A stretch of 64,000 nt of DNA from Rosa chinensis (GCF_002994745.2 NC_037092.1:18219501-18283500), one strand, 5' to 3'; shown: positions 34,297-47,602, counted from the stretch's first letter. Translations and numbers: made by a program. The notes: generated by a model from the sequence alone, not told the origin.

Positions 34297-36949
34297 CTCC
34301 CCATTGGATGTCCACCAATGAATGATGGCATTGGACATGCTTATTGTTGCCTTGTTAAAAACCTTGCCAGGTAACAAAAACCTAGTGGGACAAAAAATAA
34401 CCCTGGTCGAATGACAAAAAGAGCACAACGGGCATATGTCCTAGGTAGCATGCTTCTGGATGCTCCCCCTGATGAGAATCTCCTCCTGATTGTTGCAAGC
34501 CTCATTCATGTATGCGATAAGCTACATGTACCGTATATAGTAGTTTGATGTGTCTATCACTGAAGTGAGACCATGTGTGCTTTGCATATAGGGGCTCATC
34601 ACAAAATTTCATACCTGCAAAGTTAAAGCAATACTAACAAAGCTAGATGATTTTCAACAAGCCTTACCTCATATGATAAGGTTAGAAAACAATCTCATAT
34701 GCTCAAAATCATACACAAAGTAATAGCTAAACAATATAAAGAAATTGACACATTTAACTTTGTATAGTTTAAAACATTGAAAAATCATCATGGCATACCT
34801 AGCCATACACATCAATATATTTGTGTATTGATATGTCTCATATAAGCACTTCAAGAGCTCTAAGTAATTCATTACTTTGCGAAAGTTAGAATATGTTGCA
34901 ACATTATATTCATAATTCGAATTTGATAGTAGTCTCTTCATAGTACTCATTAAGGCAATTTAGATCTCATTGACTAGAACAAAATGAGTACATTTGAGCT
35001 AGCTTTAGACTCTTTGATTCCATGAGTGAGCTTTAGGCTCTTTCAACCTTTCATGGACTTGCATTTGAATTATTCATGTATTTGAATCCCTTGAGGATTG
35101 ATAAGCAATACACTTATAATGACACTTTACTTTTGAGATTTTGCTTTTAGCAATGTGTCTTTAAGATCTTCATAATATATGATGACAACATGACATAAAT
35201 CTCTCGTCAATATAACAGCTATATGTAACACTGTACTTATAGAAAATTGTCATTCGTATAAGGGAAGATATTCATAATCTCATGTCTCGATAAATAGACA
35301 TTGTGTCATAATGATTTATCTTCACTTTTGATAAATACCCTTTTGTACCATGTAGGGTTAAAGGTCCAAGTATTTCATCACGTTTCAATTATTCAATTTC
35401 ATTGGAATTGCCTCTTTCCAATTTGGCCAATAATATACTTTGTCGACATTCATGGTGAAACGTGGTATAGCATCCATACAGCCCTTAAAGATTTTTGGTA
35501 GCTACCAAATGTAAATTATCATCGATGATCAACAATCATAGATCCCACACATTCTTATATGCATGCATTAACTATAATAAGCTTATTGATATTGGGTACC
35601 CATGCCACTTCTGGGGCATACATTGTTGTTTCTAGGACAATCATCTCTCATAGATGAAATATGTAGCGAATATGGATCTTTTTACTTATAATCTCATATA
35701 GAGCATTATAGGGCTTGTATAATCTTCCATGTTTTAGGAGTTTAAAACTTTAGACCTGGTGGATACAATCCACACAAATTCACGCTGTTATTCAAATGAC
35801 AGTAGTCTTTCCTCCCCCTAACGGCGGGAAGACTGTCTTATTATGACCATGCTCAAAACATGCATTCAAAAATCTATCACTTTCTTTGGAGTGAAGATGT
35901 TCATTGGCTGGTGGCGAACCCAAACCAAGTTTTAGGTCAAAAATGCTTTGTCCATTATCATCAACCATATTGATTTATTATTGTATCACTAAGACATCAT
36001 TTCCTAATGGCGTACCTACACCCTCTGTATGTGTAGCCATATTAGGAGTTGTGATATTGTTTAATGACATTCTCTTCAGGAGAACCATGTCAATTGGATA
36101 CATTTGCATCCCACAAATCAAATGGAGTCTACATTGTTTGTATTAATATGGTCGGTCTCAAGGACTTTAACCCAAGCAGATGCCTTTGCATTTAGCATAT
36201 GATTTTGTCACTTTCTTTTATCAATTCACTAGTTTTGATATTTCTCGAAGTCAAAATGAGACGGTGGATAAATATCTCACACCAATTCATATCGTTCTTC
36301 AGGAACAATCTTTCTCCCCCTCATGGCAGGAGGATTATTGTCTCATTAAAGTGTCAACTCGCAAATATGCAAAAAAAAAATAATGTGCTTGTGAGTAAGA
36401 TTAACAATCATCAAATTTGTAAGTGATTCCACGCAACATGGTAGACAAAAGATGATGTAATCGATCATGCCAAATAGTGTATTTGGTTCAATGAACTTCT
36501 GGTTCATGACATTACATATATGCCACAATGTATTGTGAAAATTCGATACAGTATATATCCGATGGCATAAAGTCTTCTCCAACCATATAGGAGGCAATTA
36601 ATGCAACAATATTTCAAATTTGGTAACATGATAGTAGCTCATTTGGAGCCATAAATCAAGATCTACAACTCATGATATGAGTGTTACCTTAGCTTGAGTA
36701 AACGTCAATTGTGAAATATTGACAATTGGAATGGACCAAATTCATTTTGAACTGCTGGCCAAAATGATATATTCCGAATTTCAAGTTGAAGACTATAATC
36801 CATAATAATAGAGTAACTTCATCATGTGGAGAACCTCAAGTTCTGTGTCCCATATAAATGACGTAGTCATAAAGAGGAGGGATTCCAGGCCCTCATATAA
36901 TTGAAGATTCAAGAAACTTGAGGTTTCAATTTTTTTCAATTTATAACAA

Positions 36950-39900
36950 CCTCTTAAGGAACATCAGGTTCCTAGTTAATCGGATTAAGAAACATTTACT
37001 TTTAATGGGAACTCAAAAGGTTACAATAAATCTATGGAGTAGCACAATAGTGCTTTCAAGTTGCTTATTGTAAGCAAAAGACATCAGGGATGTATGATGA
37101 TCTCAATGTTCTTATTAGTCAATGAAATTTAATTTGACTAGTGCCATTTTGAAAATGGCTTGATAAACATCCACCATATAGTGTACCATAGGTGACACAC
37201 ACCCAATTTTTAATTTCCTCACATGTGTGGCTGTTAGGGTAGTATTTACCTTGACTCCTGATTTCTCTCTTGCCATGATCCACTTCTGGTGGCATTCCAT
37301 GGTGTAGCCATGTCAATTGGCTTTCTTGCTATACAATGAGATCTATGAGATGGGGAGATTATACATCTCTGGTAATATTGGAGGCACAAAATGCAAAGAG
37401 ACAATAATGTGTGCTCTTCTGGAGCCATAAATCAGATATGTAAGATCTGAGATGATTTTTATATTACCCTCATAAGCATAAGCCTTAATAATATTTTCTG
37501 AACACCATGGATAAAATTGCATTGCCTGAAAATCACTCAAAACGTAAGTTTGAAGATGACATAAATCAAATTTGCAAGAATTGAACAGTGGATCTCATAA
37601 GATATACACGAAGCTTCTAGTTCGTGTTATACAGGTAAAACATGACATTCAATTATTGTATTGTTGTTCGATGTAGATTGATAACTTCAAATGCATTTTG
37701 AACTTCTGGTCAAAATGATTATTCGAAATATCGAGTTTAAACTTTATGACCATAACTTATGAGTAAAGGACTTTAGATGGTCATCTAGTTAGTTTGGTCA
37801 TTGAGGAACTTCAAGTCCTCATGTAATTAAGGATCAAGGAACTACAGGTTCTGATCTCTTTTAATTACAAAATCCACAATCACAAATTTGGGGTATACTC
37901 ATACTCATTCGTCATAGACCAACGGTTAAATATCTGCTTACTTTTAAATTGGTGTCAATATAATTCCCTCAAAACTTCAGGTTTGAGGTTGACCGAGATT
38001 AAAACTCTTCAATAAATTGGCCATATATCCACTTGAAACTTAAGGCTCGAGTCTGCACAATTAGAACTTCAGGTTCTAAGGTGAAATGCTTTAAGCAGGC
38101 ATAAAGAAGAATGTATCAATCGATATATGAAAATTTACTCGAAACTTCTGGTTAGAGTTGATATAAAGTCAAATAAACTATAAATGAATTATATGTGTAA
38201 CGTCCCGAACCTGAATTTACCGGTTTACTAGTCATTTGGACGGTAAACAGCCTTTACTTTCACTTTTACTTTCGGTTTAGTACTTTTTGTGGCCCTAAAA
38301 GTTGACCTTTTGTTCGGGTCAAAATTTGAGGAAAGGTTCTTCATGGAAGTTGTAGGGGACGTTAAACCGAGCGCGTGCATATGTGGTGCGTAAAAATCGG
38401 ACTTAGTATGCGAGAGTTATGGCCAAAAATGTGAAGTTACTGTTCATGGTAATTTTTGATTAAAATAGAAAGTTACCTAGGGTAGGTTTCCATTTCCGGA
38501 AACCCACCCTTCCCCTTTCTCTCTCCTCCCCCCCCGAGCTCTCTCTTCTCCGGTTCGACCCTTTCCTTCCTCCCTCCGATTTCCGGCGATTCCGGCCACC
38601 AACCGGCGTGCCACCGGTCACCAGAGGAGCGCTTCCTCCCTCCGAGCACCCCAGCAGCCTTGGTTTTCCACGATTTGGCCGGAAAACCACGGATCGAAGC
38701 CTAAACCACTCCGGCTGCAGTTTGGGACTTTTGCCGATTCCCGGCGATTCCGGCCACCTCCGGTCCCCATTTCTTCGTCGAAGGTTTGGTTTTTACCACT
38801 GATCATTTCCCCTATGGTCTTGTAACGCGATTTGAAGTGTAGGGGCCGGATCGAATTAGGGTTCTTGAAATTTTCTGGGTTTGTGTTCTTGGATTGATTT
38901 CGACTGTTTCTAGTTGTTATTTGGGAATGTTGTAGTTGAGAAGTTGAATCAGTGTGTTGAGTAGGTGCTGCTGCCAAAGTTTGGTGGCCATCGGAGCTGG
39001 TGGCGGTGGCGGCGGTGCCGCCACTGTGGGCGGCGGTAGCGGCGGCTAGGGAAGCTTTTTAATTTCATTTTCTGGCTAGTTAAATTCTATAATTATCATT
39101 GGGCATATATGTGAAGTTTGGTGAATTTTGGAGGAGTTTGGAATTGTTTGTGAATTTTCGAAGTTTGGAGTTTTGTGGTGGAATCATGGGACATCCGGCC
39201 GTCGGATTTCCCTCGTTTTCATTATTGGAATATGTAAATTGAGGAATTGGAATTGTGGAAGAGATTTGGGGTGAATTTGAGAAGTATTGGAGATAGAGAT
39301 TTTCAGGTTTCGTTTAGGTTCGTAATTATTTTATCGAATTGCCGTTTACGGAAATTTAATTGTGTACAGGGCAATGTTGCGAGCTACGGCTAGATAAAGG
39401 AACTCGTTTGTGTGGTCACCCAATAGTACTGTGAGTGGACCTTTGATTTTAATTGATGCATGCAAATTAAATTCCGCATGTTTTAAGATATTGATTTATC
39501 AACTTATTTATCGAGCATTTTATTTTGTTTGGTTTATGATTGATTTATTGGTTTGAACATTTGAATTAAATTTCGTTATGCTCGATTTGAGGACTTTGAC
39601 TCATGCGGATCAATTTATACTATTTATTTATTTCTACTCGACGATTTGAGATTATTAATGAGTTTCGAGGAAGTATAATTTTATACTTATTTATACCTTA
39701 CTTATATTTGAACCTGAGTTGAGCTTGGCGTGCGGGGTCACGTCTTTATACATTTGGATTTTTACTTTGTGAAATAAGTGGGGAAATTATACAGTTTTGC
39801 TTGGCTTTCGACTATCTTCTTTTTCACCATACGCGGGTCATGTGTTTAGGTCTCCTCCTCACTTACTTTGTGTTTGTGGGTGGCAGTGAGGTAGCTTTCT

Positions 39901-41650
39901 CCTCCTCACGTGGGTGGTAGTCGAGGTTATATTCTCCTCCTCGCACAATCTATGTGCGAATGGTAGTTGAGGTTATTAGTTCTCCTCCTCGCACAATCTA
40001 TGTGCGAATGGCAGTCGAGGGTAGGTAGAGCCTGAGGGGCTCCATTCCCGTATGGTGAACCCATTTCCCCTATGTTCTTTGATTGTTGTTCTTAGCTAGC
40101 AGGGCTAGCTCGATTTTCATTTAACCAGCGGGGTTGGTCTTGTTTTCCTTGAGTATCGGAGTTCCAACTTTTTCTTTTAAATCATATGGGACTAGCGGGG
40201 CTAGTCGGTTTTTATGAGTGGAATTTCTCTTGTTTTGTTTTCGTTAATCATTGCATGCATCGGGAATTTCTAAAAGAAATAAATGTGGGAAAGTATAAAA
40301 TCCATTTGGTTTATATTTGTTTATTTTTGTCCACTCACGCTAACGTTTTTATGTACTTTCCCCTGGGCCCTTCGTTTTCAAATGCCCAGTTTGCAGGCGT
40401 TATTAGTTGAGGTCGGGCGTACGTGGTTCGAGGCATAGTTGACGAATAGCTTCCGCACTTCTTTGTTTGGCTCTGATCTATTGTGGGTTACTGTTTTGGG
40501 TAGTCCACTTTAGGGGTGACTCGACCAGTTCTCGGTAGAGTTATCACTAAGGTGGGCCCCGCAGGGCCACCTCGGGTTCCAGGGTGGAATCCGGGGCGGG
40601 TCCTGTCAATATGTGTAATCGAAACTTCAGGTTCGAATTTTTTTTCTACTAACTGCAAGTTCTAAGATTTCGTAATTTGAACTTCAGGTTCAAATAAATT
40701 TGGTCTTCGAAACTTCAGGCTCGAGGTGACTAAAGTGAAGCTTCAAGTTCAGGTTTGAGTTTTACTGTTAGAACTTCAGGATTGAGTTTATACTCAAAGC
40801 TTCGGGTTTGAGTTTTACTGTTAGAACTTCAGGTTCTACTATGAAATTTTGAACTTTGAGTTCAAAAATATTACATTCGAAATTCATATGTTCGAGGTAT
40901 AGGACTGCTAGTCCGTATGAGTAACAAAAAAAATTAATTTAAAAGATAAGTATTGTAACAAAAGTACATAACAAAATAGAAAAATTGCAAGGAAGAAAAA
41001 TAAATAGATAAACTAGCAATAAAATTAACTGTGGAAACTTCTGGTTCCATTAATGAAAAAATTGCACAGAACTTCTGGATCTGATTAACTTCACAATATA
41101 TGATAATCTTGTATCTCATCTCACAAAAGACAATAGGAGAACCAAGTCCTCTGATCTAAATGCTAGTCAGAAGCTTCTAGCTTCGATTGATTGTCCAACT
41201 TTGAACTACAGGTTCTAAAGGTGGTTTGAATTCCAAATTCAAAAATAGTCATAAGGAGGAAGGAACCCCAACATCAAAAGATAATTGGAGGAACTTCAGG
41301 CCTTCTTATAATTGGGGATTAAGAAACATTTGAGTTCATATACTTGATTATATAGCTCTGAGGATCTTCTGGGCCTCGTAAATCGTAATTGCATAAGTTC
41401 TGAAGAGCTTCATGTCACAATTTTTCAATTTACATTTCAAGATATTAGAGGAACTTCAGGTCCCGATGTGATCAGGGATCAAACAACATGAGATTTTGAT
41501 CATTGTATAATTCTGAGGAACTTCTGGCCCTCATTAATTGTATAAGCTTTGAAAAAAAAAAATTAGGTCACAGCTTTGATCATGTAACTCTCGAGGAACT
41601 TCAGGCCCTCTGTAATCGAATCAAGAGACTTCAGGTCTCGATCTATTTTG
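36950..41650. repeat. Dispersed GAACTTCAGGTTC-type short repeats inside the element
   Basis: More than twenty variants of GAACTTCAGGTTC or GAACTTCTGGTTC lie at irregular 20-150 bp spacing on both sides of the nested solo LTR (for example near 38065, 40625, 40680, 40820, 41030, 41450, 41590). Many are imperfect palindromes with GAAC...GTTC or GAGG...CCTC arms. They do not stay in one reading frame, so they are a nucleotide-level feature. Confidence 0.7.
38196..40608 (+). repeat. Solo LTR, 2.41 kb, nested in the copia-type element
   Basis: It begins TGTAACGTCCCGAACC and ends GGGTCCTGTCA with an exact 5-bp target duplication ATATG (38191-38195 and 40609-40613). Removing it restores a continuous host sequence. 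It has no gag or pol. Inside are a GC-rich leader-like part (38500-39060) and a tandem repeat with CTCCTCCTCGCACAATCTAT at 39915-40020. Related to 43169-45837 in inverse orientation. Ty3/gypsy type is likely from length and ends, but not proven. Confidence 0.68.
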
Positions 41651-42398
41651 ATTACAAAAAATAAATAGTTCACCACAATATCAATTTTCCAAATTGAATG
41701 AAAGAAGAAGGTGAATCAAATGGTCAAAACAAATAAATATATACTTGAAATTCTTTCAATTGAAAGACTGAAATAGGCACCGATCATATATATGTATATA
41801 ATTCTATAACTGGATTATTAAAATATGTTATAGTCCACGAGAATAATATTGACAACCATATATCTGTTAAAGTTCCAGCCAAAAAAATATATATGTAAAA
41901 GTGAGTATGATGTACCAGTTTATCTAATAGATAAAAAGAAGAAGGATCAAATTGAAAACTCAATTCAAAACATATATACCTTATTTACTAGTAGTTGAAA
42001 TTGCTCACCGTTAAATGTCACTGAAGATCTCGAAAAGCCAAAATAGCTTGTAGGTATGAATAGAAGATATAACCATGGTAAGACAATATTAACGATATAC
42101 TATAGTGTGGAGAATTCCATGCACCCACCATCATAAACAGAGGAGATATTATCATGGCAGACATATATGATCATCAGATTACATGTGCCATTATAAGATA
42201 TAAGAACATCAAATATATTGATTCGCTAGTGATTATATATAAGAGACAATAAGCATGTATATATGCATATAGCTAGGCAACACCAAAAATAGGATGAACT
42301 CATAGATCATGAATTATGGTCAGAAGTAACAACGTTACACCAAAAATTCTAGGATCATCATAGAGTTTATAAAAAATAGAACAAGCGTGCTGATAACG

Positions 42399-42562
42399 TG
42401 TTATAAAGTAGAAAGAAGATGAAGAGAGAATATTTAGGAGGAGGGAAAAGTGTTATCATTCAGTCTCATTAGCCTCCTTTATATAGAGGTAGGGTTTACA
42501 TCACAGTACATAACTAATGAGTATTTACTTGGACATCCACATAGATAATAATATTTACAACA
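42399..42562 (-). repeat. 5' LTR of the copia-type element
   Basis: Partner of 34132-34296. They differ by a few substitutions and small indels, for example GAGAGAATATTTAG against GAGATATTTAG. Confidence 0.8.
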
Positions 42563-43163
42563 ATAAACTAATTATAGTTCATGCCACCCCGTGACAACTA
42601 GACCCCATAATTTTCTTTAAAAAAAATTAAAAAATAAAAATAAAAAAAACTTTTCAAGACCATGATTTCTATGGTTCTACCCAAAATTATTGACTATGGC
42701 ATACGATTTTTAGCCAAAATCGCATGTTCTTATTTTCTCACGAAAAGTTTTTTCACCCTCAAATAACAATTTTTAAACACTTCTTGAATGGACGGAAAAC
42801 AAAAATCACGAAGTGTGTGTGTGTATTTTTACAATTTTCCAAAGTCAAAAAACAATAAAATTTATTAGAAAAATTTGTTCAATGTTTCGGTACATGACAC
42901 CTCCCAATGTACCAAACCATGCAAAACCCCAATTCTATTCAAATTGTCATGTTTCTTAATCTCACAATTGGTAAGATCATATCTTTAAAATGTGTTCCAA
43001 TTGATGGACTTCCGAAATCGCTCACGGATTTTTTTGTGATTTTTCAAAGTAAAAAAGCAAGAAAATTAATATAAAGAAATTATTGATTTGATATTTCAAT
43101 GTTCCACAAGTTCAACAGTATTCTCAAAGTCATGCTCTACGAATATTAAGCTTACGGTACACA
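42563..43163. other. Intergenic stretch, nothing recognised
   Basis: AT-rich spacer between two elements; no coding signal. Confidence 0.45.
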
Positions 43164-43168
43164 TGAAT

Positions 43169-45837
43169 TGACAAGACCCACCCCGAATTCCGCCCTGGAA
43201 TCAGAAGTGGCCCTGCGGGACCCACCTTTGAAGGAGATTTACCAAAAATTTCGGCATAACCTCCCTTAAAAATGGATAACCCAAAATCCTGCGGAAAACC
43301 AAAATTCACTTCAAATAATCCAACCATAACTCCTGGAGCCACCCTGCTCCCAAATTCAACCAATCCCATCTCAAAGCTAATAACATGATACACAATCTCC
43401 AAAAGTTAAAAGTTACTACAATCACCAAAGTTAGGTCGTAGACCTCAAATATAATTCATACAAGTTTGGGTCACATATCCCTTAGTAATCAGAGCATTCT
43501 AGGAATATAAATAGACAAGGAGTGCAATAGGTTAAACAGGTAACCTACAGAATGTGATGGCGGAAGCAGGTACGGTCACTATGGCTCACACTCGTACACC
43601 GAGCAGCAATACTGCAATCTGGGCATTTGAAACCGAAGGGCCCAGGGAAAAGTATATAAAAACGTTAGCGTGAGTGGACAAAAATAAATAATTGAAAGGA
43701 AAAAGGGATTTTATACTTTTTCACATTTATATCAATCAAAACTCCCGATGCATGCGATGATTAACAAAAATAAAATAAGAGGAGTTTCGCTCTTTAAGGC
43801 CACTTAGCCCCGCTAGTCACATACGAATAAAAGAAAAGGTGGAAACTCCGATACTCAAAGAAATAGAACCAGGCCCGCTGGCTAAAATAAATCGGACTAG
43901 CCCCGCTAGTCGAAAATAGTATAATGAGTAGGGGAAGACGATAGCCATACGAGTGAGCCACCCAGGCTCGGGTGATAGCCTCCCAGGCTAAAGTACTCCC
44001 ATTACTCCCGTAATATACCCTTACGCCACTAAGTGTAGCGATAGGATACTGGGCTTCAGAATCACTGTCACGGAGACAGTAATCAGCGCCACAAAGGCGG
44101 AGGGCTTCGGTGATCCCATCACCTCGCCACAAAGGCGGAAGATCAATGCTAGCAATGATAAGTCACCCAAAGTATGGCAAAAGAAAATCCGAAAACTGTA
44201 TAAATCCATAAAACTTCCCCAATTCTCGTAAATGAATTTCCCACGACGTGTCCCACACGCCAAGATAATCTCATCATCAAAATAAATAGGATATAAATAA
44301 GTATAAAGATTAATTTCATCGAATCTCATAGAAATCTCAAATCGCCGAATATAAGTATAATATAAATAGTATAAATCCGGAAATCATACCGGAAATAAAT
44401 AAATAAAGGAAAAATAGGCATAAACCAATGACGTGACCCCGCACGCCATAAAATCTTCAAATAATCAAATAACCAAAACCCTTCCTGAAATTAACCATAT
44501 ACTCGGGAAATTTATACTATAAACAAATTATAAGCTCGGAACCAATTAAATAAATGCATGCATCATTCTTTGAAAAATAAAAGTCCTCTCACGATATATG
44601 CTCAATCCTGACGTCGCTCGGTATTTTCCTCGTATGGAGACTCCTCTCGTCCTGTACGAATAACATTCATAAATATATATAATTCACATGACGGAATTTT
44701 AACTTTACGATACTTATAATTGGAAATTCAAAACATCCCCCTTCCTAAAATCCGACTCATCAACTCTCTACAACATCCATCCTTAATACTCCAACATTAA
44801 TCTTTCATCAATGTAATATCTAAAGTGAATCCGAAAGGAAATCGGCGATCGAATTCGCGAAAGTCAATAATTAATCAATTAAACTCAATTCGTAATTCCT
44901 CCGATTTCCACCAAACTTCATGTATTACATTCTACAATCGTTATAGGGTATATGGGATTAAAACTACAATTAAAACGCAGCTCTACGCGCCACCACGCAC
45001 CACCTACAGTGGCGGCGTGTGGGGTCCACGCGCCGGCGACCACTACCTCCGATGACCACTAAAGTCCGGCACTAGCATCTACACAACAGGCCCAACAATT
45101 TTCCCAACTACAACATTATCCAATTTTACCTCGAAGTGGCCGAACCAAACCGGTGAAGAAATGCCCCGAAATCTCAAGAACCCTAGAAATGAAAAATTGT
45201 CAATTCGATCACTACAATGTAAATTGGAACGAACTACCTTAGGGGAAATGATCTCCATCAAAAACCAAACCTTTGATGCTAACCTGGTGGCCGGAATGGC
45301 CGGAAATCGGCGAAATCCCAAAACTGCAGCCTGAGCAATCTTTGCTTCGATCCGGACTTTCACGGCCAAAACTCTAAAATCCTAGGTCATTGGTGTCAAG
45401 AGCGGGTTGAGGCGCCCCTGTGGTGACCGGTTGCACGCCGGATGGTGGCCGGAAAGTGAAGAATCGGAGGGAGGAAGAAAACCCGAAGGGAAAGGGGGAA
45501 GAGTCGAGGGAGAGGAGAGAGAAAGAGGGGTGGGTTTCCGGTTTTGGAAACCTACCCGGGTAACTTTCCATATTTATTCAAATTTTACCATGAACATTAA
45601 CTTTTGTATTTCACTCATAACTTTTGCATACGAACTCCGATTTTTACGTACCACATATGCACATGCTCGGTTTAACGCCCTCTACAACTTTCATGAAGGA
45701 AAATTTTCTCAAATTAATAACTCATAAAAAGTCAATTTTTAACCACCCCCTAAACGTTAAAATTATAACCGCGAACGGTAACCATAACGAATTTCACGTA
45801 ACTCAGTAAAAAGGTATATCAGATGTGGGGTGTAACA
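43169..45837 (-). repeat. Solo LTR, 2.67 kb, minus orientation
   Basis: Ends on the plus strand are TGACAAGACCC and GGGGTGTAACA, with the exact 5-bp duplication TGAAT at 43164-43168 and 45838-45842. On the minus strand it follows the same order of blocks as 38196-40608. Shared phrases include TGCAACCGGTCACC near the GC-rich part, AAAACGTTAGCGTGAGTGGA, and GGGCCCTGCxGGxCCACxT near the end. The two are therefore members of one LTR family inserted in opposite directions. Small open frames inside are chance. Confidence 0.68.
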
Positions 45838-45842
45838 TGAAT

Positions 45843-46590
45843 TTCATATGACACGTAGAATTCAGAAGATGACCCCGTAGCACTTCCAAACATGCCGAAT
45901 CATGTCAATCCCTTTTTATTCAAATTCTTACATATTATGAACTCAATGTTGGTTAAGTTCGATTTTCAAATTGCTATTCAATTGACAGAACTTGAAATAT
46001 CGAGCCTTGTTTTTTTTCACGATTTTCTTAATTTTTCCGACTTTGGACAAAAAAAATTCTGAACTTTCTTTTTCATGATAGACTAGATTTTTTTTTTTTT
46101 TTTTTTTCATGACTCCTCAGATGCATCTATTAAGTAAGAATTTGACAGATATGCAACAGACGCGAGAACCATAATCGTCAATAACATTTTTATTTTGGTA
46201 GAACAATCATTAATTACAATTTATATTCTAATTTTTTTTTTTTTTTTCAGAATATTGTAGAGTATTTGCCCCATATTGAAAAAGTGACACCTTGTAAATG
46301 TGTACGTTTAGCAGGGTTCGGTCCTCTCCAATGATTTCTAATTGGTTTTGGTCATGAAGCTTTATCTTATTTTATATTGGTAGTACGTAGACTGGATTCT
46401 TCTATGTTCTATGTATGTAAATCTAACTATCGCACATGCATGCTCCACGTCATCTAATTTGGGTTGTCCAGATATATAGCTTAAATGAATGCGGGCGTGT
46501 ACGAGAATGTGAACTATTATCCCCCGTCAAAAAGTGAGACTTTTGATCCCCAAAAGTATCAGAAGTACATGGGATACCCGATAAATGACA
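45843..46590. other. Intergenic stretch with long T tracts
   Basis: Poly-T runs at about 46088-46108 and 46231-46247 could be reverse polyA tails of short retroposons, but no bodies are recognisable. Confidence 0.4.
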
Positions 46591-46595
46591 TAAAA

Positions 46596-46870
46596 GGCTA
46601 GTGCTGCTGCACTCAAATCTTAATTAATAAAATTATTGAATATAAGAGAGGGACATTGAGCCTAAACCCCTGATTATAATAAGCATCTAGAGTATTTTCT
46701 GAAATAATATCAGAAAACTCTACAGGAGACTTGTCTTCTAACAAGCACCAACTAGCAAAGAGTGCATAAGTAGCTACTCCATTTGCTTTAACATAGCAGT
46801 GACATAGTGAAAAGATAATTTGATATGTAACCCGATAAATGACTTTTATGTGAAGTAGAATTGTAATGGA
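46596..46870 (-). mobile_element. Minus-strand retroposon fragment (dispersed family, copy 2)
   Basis: About 270 bp similar to 28510-28720 and 47800-48010, with the same order of phrases (AATTAATAAAATTATTGAAT, CTAAACCCCTGATTATAAT, ACTCCATTTGCTTTAACAT). Both ends are truncated. Confidence 0.55.
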
Positions 46871-47183
46871 TTTGAAAAAAAATTGAAAATCAAAAAGAAA
46901 AAAAATTCGATTACAAAATCAGTAAGTTATTGCATTGATGGAAAGTGTAGTTATTTGTTACTTAAAAATGGTAGAACTTAATTGCAATGCAGCAAGAAAG
47001 TGGCTAAAAGTTAAAGCGATGCAGTAAGAAAGTGCGGAATATTATTGCAATGCAACATTATCTGATCATCTGAGATTGAGCTAGCATATATTGATATCTA
47101 CACAGATTTCCATAATTAATAAAAGTCACCAGAAGCAGATTTTTACATTAATAGTCAATCCTTCCAAACCTTGAAATCCAAAC

Positions 47184-47190
47184 TATAAAA
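47184..47190 (+). promoter_or_regulatory. TATA box of defensin gene 4
   Basis: ACTATAAAAGCAGGGTCTAG lies about 105 bp upstream of the ATG. It is nearly identical upstream of defensin 5 (59649-59668), while pseudogene 7 has ACTATTAAAGCAGG. Confidence 0.6.
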
Positions 47191-47292
47191 GCAGGGTCTA
47201 GGATGTCAAGTATGCATATGTTATTGGTATAAGATAATACAACTGAGTTTTGATCAGACAGTACGTACTCGTAGAAGCCAAAAACTGAAGGC

Positions 47293-47602
47293 ATGGACAG
47301 GAAGTTCTTAGGGCGTGTTCTGTTCTTCATCGTCCTCCTGACGTCTCGTAAGTCTGTTTCTCAATATATCATTATATTTCTTAATCATTTAGTTAACTAC
47401 TAAATGGACGTTTGTAAACATTTGTATAGAAGAGATGGTGATTCGCAGCGAAGCGAGGATATGTCAAGTCCCGAGCAAAACATTCAAGGGGCTGTGCGTC
47501 AAGGACAGGAACTGTGTAGTGAGATGTCACAGTGAGGGTTACGGTTACGGCAAATGCTCCCATGTCCTACGACAGTGCATGTGCTTGAAGCCTTGCGACT
47601 AA
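47293..47602 (+). CDS. Plant defensin 4
   Basis: Exons 47293-47347 and 47430-47602 encode 75 aa. Signal region 1-27 (MDRKFLGRVLFFIVLLTS core) has an unusual Arg at position 8 inside the hydrophobic stretch, where sister copies have Leu or Ala. The mature peptide begins RICQVPSKTFKG, has the eight cysteines in defensin spacing with gamma-core GYGYGKC, and ends LKPCD. Closest relative is defensin 5 at 59760 (two genes of one duplicated block). Secreted, role unknown. Splice sites are standard and the TATA box is present. Confidence 0.9.

Larger units (their letters stand above)
34132..42562 (-). mobile_element. Degenerate copia-type LTR retrotransposon with nested solo LTR
   Basis: LTRs of about 165 bp lie at 34132-34296 and 42399-42562 and are about 95% alike by eye. 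Read on the minus strand, the 5' LTR is at 42562-42399, and the purine tract AATGGGGAG directly precedes the 3' LTR at 34296. The sequence just inside the 5' LTR is CGTTATCAGCACGC, a candidate primer-binding site. Flanks ATTAA and ATAAA may be a worn 5-bp target duplication. Without the nested LTR (38196-40608) it is about 6 kb. No gag-pol frame is intact, and the inside is AT-rich with many short repeats, so it is non-autonomous or badly decayed. The 3' part shares blocks with the copia element at 1110-1465. Confidence 0.75.

Noticed and set aside
38460..38977. Overlapping open frames in GC-rich DNA
   Set aside because: They lie within a solo LTR and shift relative to the sister LTR at 43169; GC-rich leader DNA leaves frames open by chance.
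36950..41650. CTTCAGG repeats considered as a repeated peptide domain
   Set aside because: Copies fall in all frames with stops in between on both strands.
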